Source of the DNA: ASMP01 sp035282925
GTDB lineage: Archaea > Nanobdellota > Nanobdellia > Pacearchaeales > GW2011-AR1
Reading direction: 5' to 3'
Assembly (NCBI GenBank): GCA_035282925.1
Contig: DATEUW010000026.1
Span: forward strand, 1-41,983
DNA length: 41,983 nt
Of this stretch, positions 7,332 to 15,256 are shown one piece after another. Made by a program: the position numbers and the translations under genes. The notes beneath the pieces were generated by a model that searched no databases, was not told the DNA's origin, and saw only the letters and a program-made list of their open reading frames with translations. Position 1 is the stretch's first letter; each line of letters opens with the position of its first letter.

Positions 7332-7931
7332 ATGGACAAAAAGAGGGGGCAATTTTTCCTAATTAAAAATCGCAGTAAGGCAATTTTTCCAGAGAAAAAT
7401 CGCAGAGGGCAGATCTGGGTGGAAACTGTCATTTACACTCTGATTGCTTTCTCCCTGATGGGGCTGGTTCTCGCATTCGTCATTCCCAAGGTAGAAGAAA
7501 TAAGGGACAAAGGAATAGTGGAGCAGTCTGTAAACGTTCTCAAGGACATAGATTCCCTGATAAGAAGCCTCGGAAGCCCGGGAAACCAGAGGATTCTCGA
7601 GCTCGGGATAAACAAAGGCTCTATGACGATAGATGCAGTAAATGACAGGATTTTTTTTGAGCTGGAAAGCAGATACCAGTACAGCCAGCCTGGGGAAGAC
7701 GTGACTATCTCCTCGACAGACGGAAAAATAACTGCAAACACCGAAGAGGTAGGCAAGATTAATATAGTGACTCTCACTCTCGATTACCAAGGTGAGTACA
7801 ATATAAATTATCAGGGGCTGAAAGAGGTTAAAACGCTGAGCAAGGCTCCTGTTCCATACAGCATTTCCATATCTGACAGGGGCGCGGATTCCGGAGGAAA
7901 AATTATAATCAACATAGAGGTGATTGAATAA
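7332..7931 (+). CDS. Pseudopilin with doubled N-terminal signal segment
   Basis: A 199-residue protein from ATG 7332; an in-frame TTG 6 nt earlier is less likely. The NRRG/QIWVETVIYTLIAFSLMGL junction and helix (about residues 25-50) match a widespread archaeal pseudopilin type. Ahead of it sits a second signal-like stretch, KKRGQFFLIKNRS, produced by a tandem duplication in the DNA (7350-7375 and 7381-7405). The remaining domain is beta-rich without Cys. Its stop overlaps the ATPase start (TAATG), and GAGGTGAT lies just before that start, so the two genes are translationally coupled. Likely a minor or priming pilin that works with the ATPase (inference). Confidence 0.75.
   Translation: MDKKRGQFFLIKNRSKAIFPEKNRRGQIWVETVIYTLIAFSLMGLVLAFVIPKVEEIRDKGIVEQSVNVLKDIDSLIRSLGSPGNQRILELGINKGSMTIDAVNDRIFFELESRYQYSQPGEDVTISSTDGKITANTEEVGKINIVTLTLDYQGEYNINYQGLKEVKTLSKAPVPYSISISDRGADSGGKIIINIEVIE
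7350..7405 (+). repeat. Tandem ~26-bp duplication inside pseudopilin signal region
   Basis: CAATTTTTCC...AAAAATCGCAG occurs at 7350-7375 (26 bp) and 7381-7405 (25 bp). The one-base length difference puts the copies in different frames, giving QFFLIKNRS and AIFPEKNRR. Each copy also contains an ATTTTT/AAAAAT inverted repeat. Confidence 0.7.
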
Positions 7932-9475
7932 TGCCAGGAATAAAAGATTATCCAAGAGTGAAGGTAAATTTCAATCCAGACATTCCGCCTTTGAAAAAAG
8001 TAAAAGACAAGACAAAGATAGATGTCAGGTATGCTGTCATAACGCCTTTTGCTTTTGTCCATATATACTGGGACCAGAAGGAATACGAAGTAAGGTATGA
8101 AATAGAAGAGCCGATATTGACAGAGACAGAAAAAAATTACCTGGAGCAGATCCTTCCTGCGATGAGGGATTTGATAGATTTTGATGTCATTGTGGAAAAA
8201 GAGCAGGAGAAACTCCTGGAATACATAGACAGGAGATTCAAAATAATTGCATTCGAGTTGGGGCTCAGCCTTTCTTACGACACTTACAAAAAGATATATT
8301 ATTATTTGATAAGGGATTTTGTGGGCTTCAACGAGATAGAGCCTTTGCTCAGGGATTTTTTTGTAGAGGATATAGAGTGCAACGGAGTAGACGGCTCGGT
8401 TTATATAATTCACAGGATTTTCAGGAATCTCAAGACAAACCTCATTTTCAGGAGCATGGACAAGCTTGAAAATTTTGTTGAAAAGCTCGCCCAGAGGAGC
8501 GGAAAATATATTTCCTATGCCTCTCCTATTCTTGATGCCAGCCTTCCTGACGGAAGCAGGGTAAATGCGACATACACCAAGGACATAACTTCCCGAGGAC
8601 CCACATTCACTATAAGAAAATTCACGAAGACTCCGTGGACTCCGCCGCAGCTTTTGGCTTTCAGGACTTTGAGTCCTGAGATGCTGGCATACTTGTGGAT
8701 TCTCGTCCAGTATAAGATGAACATCCTTATCACAGGAGGGACCTCTTCGGGAAAAACAACGCTGTTGAATGCGGTTGCCTTTTTCATACCGCCAGAGGCC
8801 CGTGTTGTCTCGATAGAAGACACCAGGGAACTGAATCTTCCGAGGGAGAACTGGCTTCCGAGCGTTGTGAGAAACGCCACAGGAGCAGGGAATATAGGAG
8901 AGATAGACCTCTTCACGCTGTTAAAGAGCTCTTTCAGGCAAAACCCAGATTATGTGATTGTCGGAGAAGTTCGTGGAAAAGAGGCATATGTATTATTCCA
9001 GGGAATGGCCTCTGGACACGCTTCCATAAGCACGATGCACGCAGACTCTGTTGATACCGTCATAAAAAGATTGGAGACTCCGCCGATAGAGCTTTCCCCT
9101 ACCCTCTTAAATGTCCTGGATTGCGTGTGCATCATGACACATGCCATAGCCAAAAAGCAGGAAACCAGGAAACTGAAAGAAATCGTCGAAATAATCAACG
9201 TAACCCCGGAAGGAGTGGCTCTGACAAATACGCCATTCATATGGAATCCAAGCGATGACAGTTTTTACTTCAAAAAGAACAGCAAGATATTTGAAAAAAT
9301 TGCGAAGAGCTACGGAATAACAATGCAGGAAATTGATGCGGAATTTAAAAAAAGGGTGAAGCTCATCTACAATCTTTACCAGAACAAGGTGTTTAATTAT
9401 CAGGATTTCCAGGATGTGATTACCCAGTATTACAAGAAGCCGCAGGAAGTTTTGTCAAAGCTCGGCATTGCCTGA
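7931..9475 (+). CDS. Type II/IV secretion (FlaI/GspE-type) pilus assembly ATPase
   Basis: A hexameric ATPase of 514 residues that powers pilus or archaellum assembly from the cytoplasmic face. Visible motifs are Walker A GGTSSGKTT near residue 270, an Asp box (RVVSIEDTREL) near 295, Walker B DYVIVGEVRGKEA near 340 and a His box GHASISTMHADS near 360. The N-terminal ~250 residues are the usual substrate and platform contact region. It starts 1 nt inside the pseudopilin stop with a good Shine-Dalgarno (GAGGTGAT), so is co-translated with the pilins. Its natural partners, the two platform proteins, lie beyond a convergent transporter gene. No archaellum-specific genes (flaH, flaG, flaF) are present, which favours a pilus over an archaellum. 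Confidence 0.93.
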   Translation: MPGIKDYPRVKVNFNPDIPPLKKVKDKTKIDVRYAVITPFAFVHIYWDQKEYEVRYEIEEPILTETEKNYLEQILPAMRDLIDFDVIVEKEQEKLLEYIDRRFKIIAFELGLSLSYDTYKKIYYYLIRDFVGFNEIEPLLRDFFVEDIECNGVDGSVYIIHRIFRNLKTNLIFRSMDKLENFVEKLAQRSGKYISYASPILDASLPDGSRVNATYTKDITSRGPTFTIRKFTKTPWTPPQLLAFRTLSPEMLAYLWILVQYKMNILITGGTSSGKTTLLNAVAFFIPPEARVVSIEDTRELNLPRENWLPSVVRNATGAGNIGEIDLFTLLKSSFRQNPDYVIVGEVRGKEAYVLFQGMASGHASISTMHADSVDTVIKRLETPPIELSPTLLNVLDCVCIMTHAIAKKQETRKLKEIVEIINVTPEGVALTNTPFIWNPSDDSFYFKKNSKIFEKIAKSYGITMQEIDAEFKKRVKLIYNLYQNKVFNYQDFQDVITQYYKKPQEVLSKLGIA

Positions 9476-9483
9476 TGCCTATT

Positions 9484-10710
9484 TTATTTTCTATCGCTTT
9501 TAACGCGAGAAAGTACAAAAAGACCAAAGATAATAAATACAGTAATTGCTAAAACAGCAATCCTATACCGTACGCTCCCTAAAGAAACAAGATTTGAAAC
9601 AATCAACCCCCAAACTAATGGTCCGGCAAAAGAAGAGGCTCTTTCTGCTAAGCCAAAATAAGTGAAAGCTAAATTTTGTTTCCCTCTTGGAGCAAGATAG
9701 GACATAACTGAACGAGACACTGCCCAATTAGCTCCAAGCCAGAATCCCATAATAACTGAAACAACCACAAACAGAGCAAAGTTATTGAGCAACCCCATAG
9801 TAGGTAATATTATTATCCATCCAAAAAGCACAAACATCAGGGTTCTTTTATGTCCAAAACGGTCGGCAATAATTCCGGACACTGTTCCACCAATAGCTGA
9901 GGTAATTACGATGCCTAAAAGGATATATGTTTTAATTGTATCTGGAATACTCCATACTTGCTCCAAAAATATTGGGAAATTGTTTGCGGCAGTCAATATG
10001 GCATCATTAAAAAAGAAATAGGCAATAAGGAAAAAAAGTACGCTAGAGGATGATATTAATAATTTTGTCCCGATTAGAGTTTGTTTTATGTTTGATTTTA
10101 AAGAGAATTTCTGGATCTTTTTCATAGGTTCTTTGAAAAACAAAAGAGTAGGAAGAGAAAAAATAAAAAATATCAAAACCGCCGGTAATAGGGTTTCTGC
10201 TCTTGGAAGTGAACCAAATAGACTTATGCTCCCGGTTGAGAAAGGTAATGCAATTAAAAGCCCGATGAATTGCCCGAGATAATTAGCACTTATTCCAAGC
10301 CCAGAGACCAATCCTCTTCTTCCTGGATTAGAAATGCTGTTTAGTAGTGGTGTATAAAATGTGAAGGAAAGTAGATAAAAATACAGACCTAATGTAAAAA
10401 AGATGAGGGCTAAAACTTCTCTGCCTGAAACTGCAGAAAATGCACAAATTCCATAAAATATAGTTGTTAGTACTGTTGTATATCGTAGCCCGGTAATTCT
10501 TCTCATAGATCTATCAAGTAATGAAGCCATAATGGGGGCTGATAAAAATAAAATTATTGCAGAAACAGTAAATGTTAAGTTAAAGTATAAATCAGAAACA
10601 CCTCTATCAATAACTATCCACTGGGCAAAATAAAGAAAGAATGTAATGGAAACAATAGAATTCGCAAAATCATAAAGTGTCCAGAGAAATACGTTCCTCT
10701 TTGATTTCAT
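9484..10710 (-). CDS. UMF1/Atg22-like MFS transporter
   Basis: A 408-residue, highly hydrophobic protein with about 12 membrane segments. The N-terminal LYDFANSIVSITFFLYF segment is typical of the UMF1 (unknown major facilitator 1, Atg22-like) group, and GxxADRFGHKR (GIIADRFGHKRT) is an MFS loop motif. The substrate is unknown; some relatives move amino acids. It lies on the opposite strand between the pilus ATPase and the platform genes, convergent with the ATPase (8-nt gap). It therefore breaks an otherwise co-directional locus. Its coding sequence looks more A/T-rich in wobble positions than its neighbours. Together these suggest insertion or horizontal gain. Confidence 0.85.
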   Translation of the reverse strand: MKSKRNVFLWTLYDFANSIVSITFFLYFAQWIVIDRGVSDLYFNLTFTVSAIILFLSAPIMASLLDRSMRRITGLRYTTVLTTIFYGICAFSAVSGREVLALIFFTLGLYFYLLSFTFYTPLLNSISNPGRRGLVSGLGISANYLGQFIGLLIALPFSTGSISLFGSLPRAETLLPAVLIFFIFSLPTLLFFKEPMKKIQKFSLKSNIKQTLIGTKLLISSSSVLFFLIAYFFFNDAILTAANNFPIFLEQVWSIPDTIKTYILLGIVITSAIGGTVSGIIADRFGHKRTLMFVLFGWIIILPTMGLLNNFALFVVVSVIMGFWLGANWAVSRSVMSYLAPRGKQNLAFTYFGLAERASSFAGPLVWGLIVSNLVSLGSVRYRIAVLAITVFIIFGLFVLSRVKSDRK

Positions 10711-10799
10711 CTTCAGACTAATGGCATTCTTCTTTAATAAGTTTTCTTGAGGGCTTCTTAAAGGAAAATATTTAATAACACTTTTTCCCTATTTTCTCT

Positions 10800-10988
10800 A
10801 TGAAAAAGGGTGATAAAATTTCTGTGATAGATGATGAAATTTCGCAGGTAAATCATCTCATAAAAGTTCTCGGCAGGCATATAGAAAAATTTGAGTCTGC
10901 ATACCTCAGAAAGGATTCCAGAGAATTCAATTCATTGAAAAGGGAGATACTTCAGATACAGAGGAAGATACACAGCCTCGTAAAATGA
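10800..10988 (+). CDS. Small coiled-coil protein of the pilus locus
   Basis: A 62-residue, charged, probably all-helical protein with heptad-like spacing and no membrane segment. TTTAATAAC lies 29 nt before the ATG, fitting a leaderless promoter that would restart transcription after the convergent MFS gene. It precedes the first platform protein, whose N-terminus is also a charged helix, so it may bind there (inference). No named family recognised. The frame is credible because of promoter spacing and locus context. Confidence 0.6.
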   Translation: MKKGDKISVIDDEISQVNHLIKVLGRHIEKFESAYLRKDSREFNSLKREILQIQRKIHSLVK

Positions 10989-11028
10989 AAAGGGAAGTTG
11001 AGTGTCAAGAAACCGTAGGTGTCTTACA

Positions 11029-12321
11029 ATGGCCATAGAAAAACTAAGGGAAAATTTTGAAAGGCAGAAAAAGATAGCAGAGGAGATAAGGGAGCTTTCG
11101 GAAGAGCTCAGGGATTCCAGAAATGCGGAAGAGAGGGGGATAATTTCCTCCCAGATAGAATCGCTGAAGAAATATTTAAGGAAATACGGGGAGGGAGTTG
11201 TTGAAGCGGCAGAGGGCATTTCTGTGCCTAAGCCGCTGGACATATCAAAAACTGTTTCAGGCTACAAAATGCAGCCTGTGATTCAGCCTATGAAAGGTAT
11301 TTCTCCAGAAAAGGCAGAAAGATTTGATGAAAAAATTTCTGCCCTTGAAAGGCTGACCCTGGGGAGAATGAAAAAGAAAGAGGTAAAGGTTATCAAGAGG
11401 AAGGAGAAAAAGCCGAGCCTGTATGTCAAGCTTGCGAGCAGCCTTTTTTATGATACTGCCATGTCCCTGATAAAGAAAGGAAAATTTTACATGCTGAGGA
11501 GGGATTTGATCAGGGCAAATCTGGAGTTTGTCCCTGCAACTTACATTTCCCTGATTTTTTTCACAACAATCGTTTCATTTTTCGCAGCGATGCTGATAAC
11601 TGGTTTTTTTCTTTTCTTTAATCTCGTGGCTTCTCCTCCATTCCTTGTTGCTGTGGAAGAGAGCCTGGGATTGCGGTTTCTGAAAGTGTTCTGGATTCTT
11701 TTCGCTGTTCCGGCAGGAGTTTATCTGTTCGCATATTTCTATCCTTCAATGGAGAAAAAAACCCTGGAAAACAGGATTAACCGGGAGCTTCCGTTTGCGA
11801 CAATCCACATGTCCTCTATCTCAAATTCAATGATAGAGCCCAGCAAGATTTTTTCCATAATAATCTCAACAGAAGAGTATCCCAATCTCGAGAAGGAGTT
11901 CACGAAGCTTTTCAATGAGGTTAATGTTTACGGCTATGATCTCGTCACCGCATTGAGGGATATGGCATTCAACAGCCCGAGCAGAAAACTTGCGGAATTG
12001 TATAACGGGCTGGCAACAACCATAACCTCTGGAGGAGACCTTCCGAATTTTTTTGATAAAAGGGCACAGACTCTTCTTTTTGAGCACAGGCTCGAGACAG
12101 AGAAACACTCGAAGGCTGCAGAAACCTTCATGGACATATACATCAGTGTTGTGATTGCGGCTCCGATGATTCTCATGCTTCTGCTGATGATGATGAGGCT
12201 GAGCGGCCTGGGGATTTCCCTGAGCACAGGAATGATAACTCTTGTCATGGTTCTGGGAGTTTCCCTCATGAACGTATTATTCCTCTCCTTCCTTCATTTA
12301 AAACAGCCAGAGGGGGCGTAA
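11029..12321 (+). CDS. Pilus platform protein, N-terminal half type (FlaJ/TadC, T2SF)
   Basis: A 430-residue membrane protein. Residues 1-125 are charged and coiled-coil-like. Residues about 130-160 carry an amphipathic region, followed by two membrane segments near 167-200 and 220-240. A cytoplasmic helical T2SF-type domain spans about 245-365, and two more membrane segments lie near 367-390 and 402-424. T2SF/FlaJ proteins form the membrane platform moved by the ATPase. A GTG at 11002 would add nine residues; ATG 11029 is preferred but not proven. The next gene is a second T2SF protein, so the platform is built from two polypeptides, as in Tad systems (TadB/TadC). Confidence 0.88.
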   Translation: MAIEKLRENFERQKKIAEEIRELSEELRDSRNAEERGIISSQIESLKKYLRKYGEGVVEAAEGISVPKPLDISKTVSGYKMQPVIQPMKGISPEKAERFDEKISALERLTLGRMKKKEVKVIKRKEKKPSLYVKLASSLFYDTAMSLIKKGKFYMLRRDLIRANLEFVPATYISLIFFTTIVSFFAAMLITGFFLFFNLVASPPFLVAVEESLGLRFLKVFWILFAVPAGVYLFAYFYPSMEKKTLENRINRELPFATIHMSSISNSMIEPSKIFSIIISTEEYPNLEKEFTKLFNEVNVYGYDLVTALRDMAFNSPSRKLAELYNGLATTITSGGDLPNFFDKRAQTLLFEHRLETEKHSKAAETFMDIYISVVIAAPMILMLLLMMMRLSGLGISLSTGMITLVMVLGVSLMNVLFLSFLHLKQPEGA

Positions 12322-12335
12322 ACAAAAAAGGTAAA

Positions 12336-13175
12336 ATGGAATTAAAAAGGCCGCATTGGGCAGGGATGATTGCCGGAATTGTTGTTATAGTCGCTTCCCT
12401 GTTTTTTATAGATACAAGATTTTTCTTTTTCATGATAGGAATAGGAGTCCTGTCCGTTATTGCTCCTTTTGTTTTTGCAATAATCAGCGAAACAAATATT
12501 GCTGCCGAGAAAGAAGACATGTTTCTGGAATTTGCCAGGAACCTCGTGGAGAGCGTAAAAACAGGGACCCCGATAAGCAAGAGCATAATCAATGTGAGAG
12601 ACAAGCCTTACGGTGTTCTTAGTGAGAACATAAGAAAACTGGCAAACCAGATTTCCCTCGGAGTTCCCCTGAGCTCTGCGCTGCAAACATTTTCTAGAGA
12701 TGTAAAAAACAAGGCGATCTCGAGGGCACTGACCCTCATAGGCCAGGCAGAGCGAAGCGGCGGTGAAATCGGCGGCATTCTGGAGTCTGTGACAGAGGCT
12801 GTAAGCACTTCCGATAAGCTGAAAAAAGAGAGGAAAGCTGCAATCTCGAGCCTCGTGGTTCAGGGCTATATAATATTCATCGTCTTCATAATAATCATCC
12901 TCGTCCTGCAGTTCCAGATTCTTCCACTTATAGTCGGAATTGTTCCAAGCGCAGGCTCTCTGGGAATTGGCGGAATAGGCGGAGGAGCTCCAATAGAGCA
13001 GGAAGAGCTGTCAAATGCTTTTCTGTACCTGCTCCTGATTCAGGGGCTTTTTTCAGGATTGACGATAGGAAAACTTTCTGAAGGGACAGTGAAGCCGGGA
13101 ATAAAACACTCTTTTATCCTGATGCTCCTTGCCTTCTTAATCTCAACAGGCGCGAACGTGATTTTAGGAGGGTGA
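12336..13175 (+). CDS. Pilus platform protein, second subunit (FlaJ/TadC-like, T2SF)
   Basis: A 279-residue membrane protein. Two membrane segments (about 9-27 and 30-50) are followed by a cytoplasmic T2SF domain (about 55-170). It contains the typical VKTGTPISKSI and RALTLIGQAERSGGEIGGIL patterns, then hydrophobic segments near 172-203, 226-244 and 260-278. A Gly-rich loop (GIGGIGGGA) lies around 214-222. It starts 14 nt after its partner, with AAGGT before the ATG, and should pair with the preceding platform protein and the ATPase. Its final codons form the Shine-Dalgarno-like GGAGGGTGA used by the next gene. Confidence 0.9.
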   Translation: MELKRPHWAGMIAGIVVIVASLFFIDTRFFFFMIGIGVLSVIAPFVFAIISETNIAAEKEDMFLEFARNLVESVKTGTPISKSIINVRDKPYGVLSENIRKLANQISLGVPLSSALQTFSRDVKNKAISRALTLIGQAERSGGEIGGILESVTEAVSTSDKLKKERKAAISSLVVQGYIIFIVFIIIILVLQFQILPLIVGIVPSAGSLGIGGIGGGAPIEQEELSNAFLYLLLIQGLFSGLTIGKLSEGTVKPGIKHSFILMLLAFLISTGANVILGG

Positions 13176-13183
13176 AAATACAG

Positions 13184-13618
13184 ATGAAAAATATACTTTT
13201 TTTATGCAAGAATAATGTTTTCAGAAGCCGTATAGCAGAGATATTTTTCAACAAGTATAATAAAAACAAGAAATATAAGGCAAGCAGTGCAGGGCTAATG
13301 CCCTGGACTAAAAAAGATCTTATGAAAGACCTAGGATATATTGCCGTAAAAAAGGTATGTAAGGATTTGGGAATAAATCTGAGCTTTAATTCAAAACCCG
13401 CGACATCTTCTGTTTTAAAAAGAGCAGATATTATAATAATTGTGGCAGACGATGTTCCAGAGAAATTAATCAAAACCGAGCAGGCAGTTAATGGAAAAGT
13501 TTTGGTTTGGGAAATTTTGGGTGTAAAAAGAAGTGACAAGAACAAAGAAAAAGTTGCAAGAAACACTATCAAATTCATAGACAAAAAAGTCAGAAATTTT
13601 GTTAAAAGACTAAGATGA
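13184..13618 (+). CDS. Low-molecular-weight phosphatase/arsenate reductase-type protein embedded in pilus operon
   Basis: A 144-residue protein of the LMW protein tyrosine phosphatase fold. The P-loop CKNNVFRSRIAE begins at Cys8 and fits C-x5-R-S. The family could act on phosphotyrosine proteins or reduce arsenate; no extra redox Cys is obvious, so phosphatase is more likely. The GTG at 13172 overlaps the previous stop, but GGAGGGTGA at the usual distance favours ATG 13184. Its TGA overlaps the ATG of the next pilus gene (ATGA), so it is translated within the pilus operon. Wobble positions are more A/T-rich than in the platform genes. A paralogue lies at 38945-39364. Confidence 0.85.
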   Translation: MKNILFLCKNNVFRSRIAEIFFNKYNKNKKYKASSAGLMPWTKKDLMKDLGYIAVKKVCKDLGINLSFNSKPATSSVLKRADIIIIVADDVPEKLIKTEQAVNGKVLVWEILGVKRSDKNKEKVARNTIKFIDKKVRNFVKRLR

Positions 13619-14328
13619 ACAATAAAAAAGGCTCTCACGTCGGTTTTGTCATATCTTTTGTTCTGTTCGTAACTTTCATAATTTTTGTGTATGTTATCCT
13701 TTCTTCCAGGGTGGATTTCGGTCAGGAAAAGGCGAATTCCCTAAGCTATGTAAAAGCAGAAATCATAAATAGGGTTTCAGAAAATCTGACCAGTGTTTCG
13801 ATAGCTATCGGCCAGCAAAATCCTCAGAGTTGCGTACAGCTGACAGATTTTTTTTCAAAAACAGGATTAGGAGACAGGTTTGTTGTTGCGGACGATTCAG
13901 GTAATGTTCTTCCATCGGGAAAAGGCGGTAATGACTTGTTCATAGAAAAAAATAATAATCTTTTTTTCAGAGTTTACGGCTCAGAAGAATTCAATTCTTC
14001 AGGAGGAGCGCTAAACAATTGCCAGCCATTGAACGAAAATAGCCAGGGATATATTCTCGGGCTTAGCAGGGACAGCAGGGAGATTTTTGAATCAAAAGTG
14101 CTCGAGCTTTTTGAGAATTACACAGAAAATTACGAGGCTCTCAAGATAGATATGAAAATCAGCTCTGTAGATGAATTCGGTTTCAGGTTTACTTACAGCA
14201 ACGGAACGGAAATAAAAATCCCTGAAAAAAATGTAACGATAAATGTTTATGCAGACAGGACAGCTGTTCAGTACATAAAAGCAGATGCGACAAGAGAGTC
14301 GGGCTTTATAGACACAATAGTCTGGTGA
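13615..14328 (+). CDS. Prepilin-like protein (KKG/SHVGF type)
   Basis: A 237-residue protein. The N-terminus NNKKG/SHVGFVISFVLFVTFIIFVYVIL is a class III-type signal with a single helix. The large extracellular part has two Cys (about residues 71 and 135). The start overlaps the preceding phosphatase stop by four bases (ATGA). No named family is recognised beyond this N-terminus. Likely a minor pilin or pilus-associated anchor of the same machine. Confidence 0.75.
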   Translation: MNNKKGSHVGFVISFVLFVTFIIFVYVILSSRVDFGQEKANSLSYVKAEIINRVSENLTSVSIAIGQQNPQSCVQLTDFFSKTGLGDRFVVADDSGNVLPSGKGGNDLFIEKNNNLFFRVYGSEEFNSSGGALNNCQPLNENSQGYILGLSRDSREIFESKVLELFENYTENYEALKIDMKISSVDEFGFRFTYSNGTEIKIPEKNVTINVYADRTAVQYIKADATRESGFIDTIVW

Positions 14329-14334
14329 GAGAAA

Positions 14335-14787
14335 ATGTTAATAAATAAAATTAGAAACAAACGCGGATGGATAAGGATAGTCGAGGCTTTCGTGGCTATA
14401 CTCATCGTTGCGGGAATTGTTCTCATAGTGATAGGCAGAGACCAGACACAAAGAGAAGATGTTTCTTCAGACATATACTCCTCGATGATTGCAATTTTAA
14501 GGGAAATCCAACTCGATAATTCCTTAAGGGCGGATATTATTACAACATCCGGAACAGTTGAATGGGATTCTGGAAATTTCCCCGCAAATGTAAAAAATAA
14601 AATCATTGCAAAGGCTCCAGGCTATCTTGAATGCGTCGGAAAAATCTGTGCAACAAACGATGTCTGCCTTCTTACACAAAACCAGGAGAATCAGGAGAAA
14701 ACGATATATGCGGAAACTGCAATAATAAGTTCAACAATCCAAAGTTATAACCCAAGACTTCTAAAGCTGTTCTGCTGGACGAAATAG
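14335..14787 (+). CDS. Prepilin-like protein, last gene of the pilus operon
   Basis: A 150-residue protein. NKRG/WIRIVEAFVAILIVAGIVLIVI gives a prepilin-like charge, Gly and helix pattern, with a Glu five residues into the mature helix, as in type IV pilins. Four Cys fall near residues 100, 105, 111 and 147. It is preceded by GGTGAGAG seven to eight nt before the ATG, a good Shine-Dalgarno. Probably a minor pilin. Confidence 0.75.
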   Translation: MLINKIRNKRGWIRIVEAFVAILIVAGIVLIVIGRDQTQREDVSSDIYSSMIAILREIQLDNSLRADIITTSGTVEWDSGNFPANVKNKIIAKAPGYLECVGKICATNDVCLLTQNQENQEKTIYAETAIISSTIQSYNPRLLKLFCWTK

Positions 14788-14836
14788 TATTTTAAATGAC
14801 ATAAATTCTTAAAAATTAGATATTATTCTGTTTTTT

Positions 14837-15256
14837 ATGAAAATGAAAAAGGCTCAAAACAGACCTGAAAGAAAAGTTGACCCTCTTGTAAAAAAACTTT
14901 TACCAGATTTTTACTATATGCCTAATGAAGAAGATATAGAGATTAATGAAATTTATCGTCTTTCTCATGGGAAACTTCCGGAGATTATAAAAAAGATTCT
15001 AGCCAAAAGAACTACGGAGGAAAGTGATATCTTTTTAAGACAAAAGGGAATAGAAATTTATGGGCATTATGTAGAAACACAAGATAATAGTACAGTAAGC
15101 GCACCCATAGGTATGTTAGTCTGTGGAGCACACATTAAAGGGAAATGGCAGACTAACCTTTATCTCGTTACATTCAAAACAAAACGTAAAGAATTAGAAA
15201 AGTATTCGGGACCTCACCCAAATCTAGTTAACTTATTAAGACCCTACATAGAATAA
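14837..15256 (+). CDS. Conserved-looking hypothetical protein
   Basis: A 139-residue soluble, basic protein with no signal peptide. It has a Lys/Arg-rich N-terminus, a helical middle, and a beta-type C-terminal part (IGMLVCGAHIKGKWQTNLYLVTFKT). I do not recognise the family. It is convergent with rtcB, one base apart. Its wobble positions are A/T-rich, unlike the pilus operon. The frame is intact and the composition protein-like, but function is unknown. Confidence 0.6.
   Translation: MKMKKAQNRPERKVDPLVKKLLPDFYYMPNEEDIEINEIYRLSHGKLPEIIKKILAKRTTEESDIFLRQKGIEIYGHYVETQDNSTVSAPIGMLVCGAHIKGKWQTNLYLVTFKTKRKELEKYSGPHPNLVNLLRPYIE

Noticed and set aside
13172..13183. GTG start for the pilus-operon phosphatase
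   Set aside because: It overlaps the previous stop and lies inside the Shine-Dalgarno-like sequence; ATG 13184 is correctly spaced.
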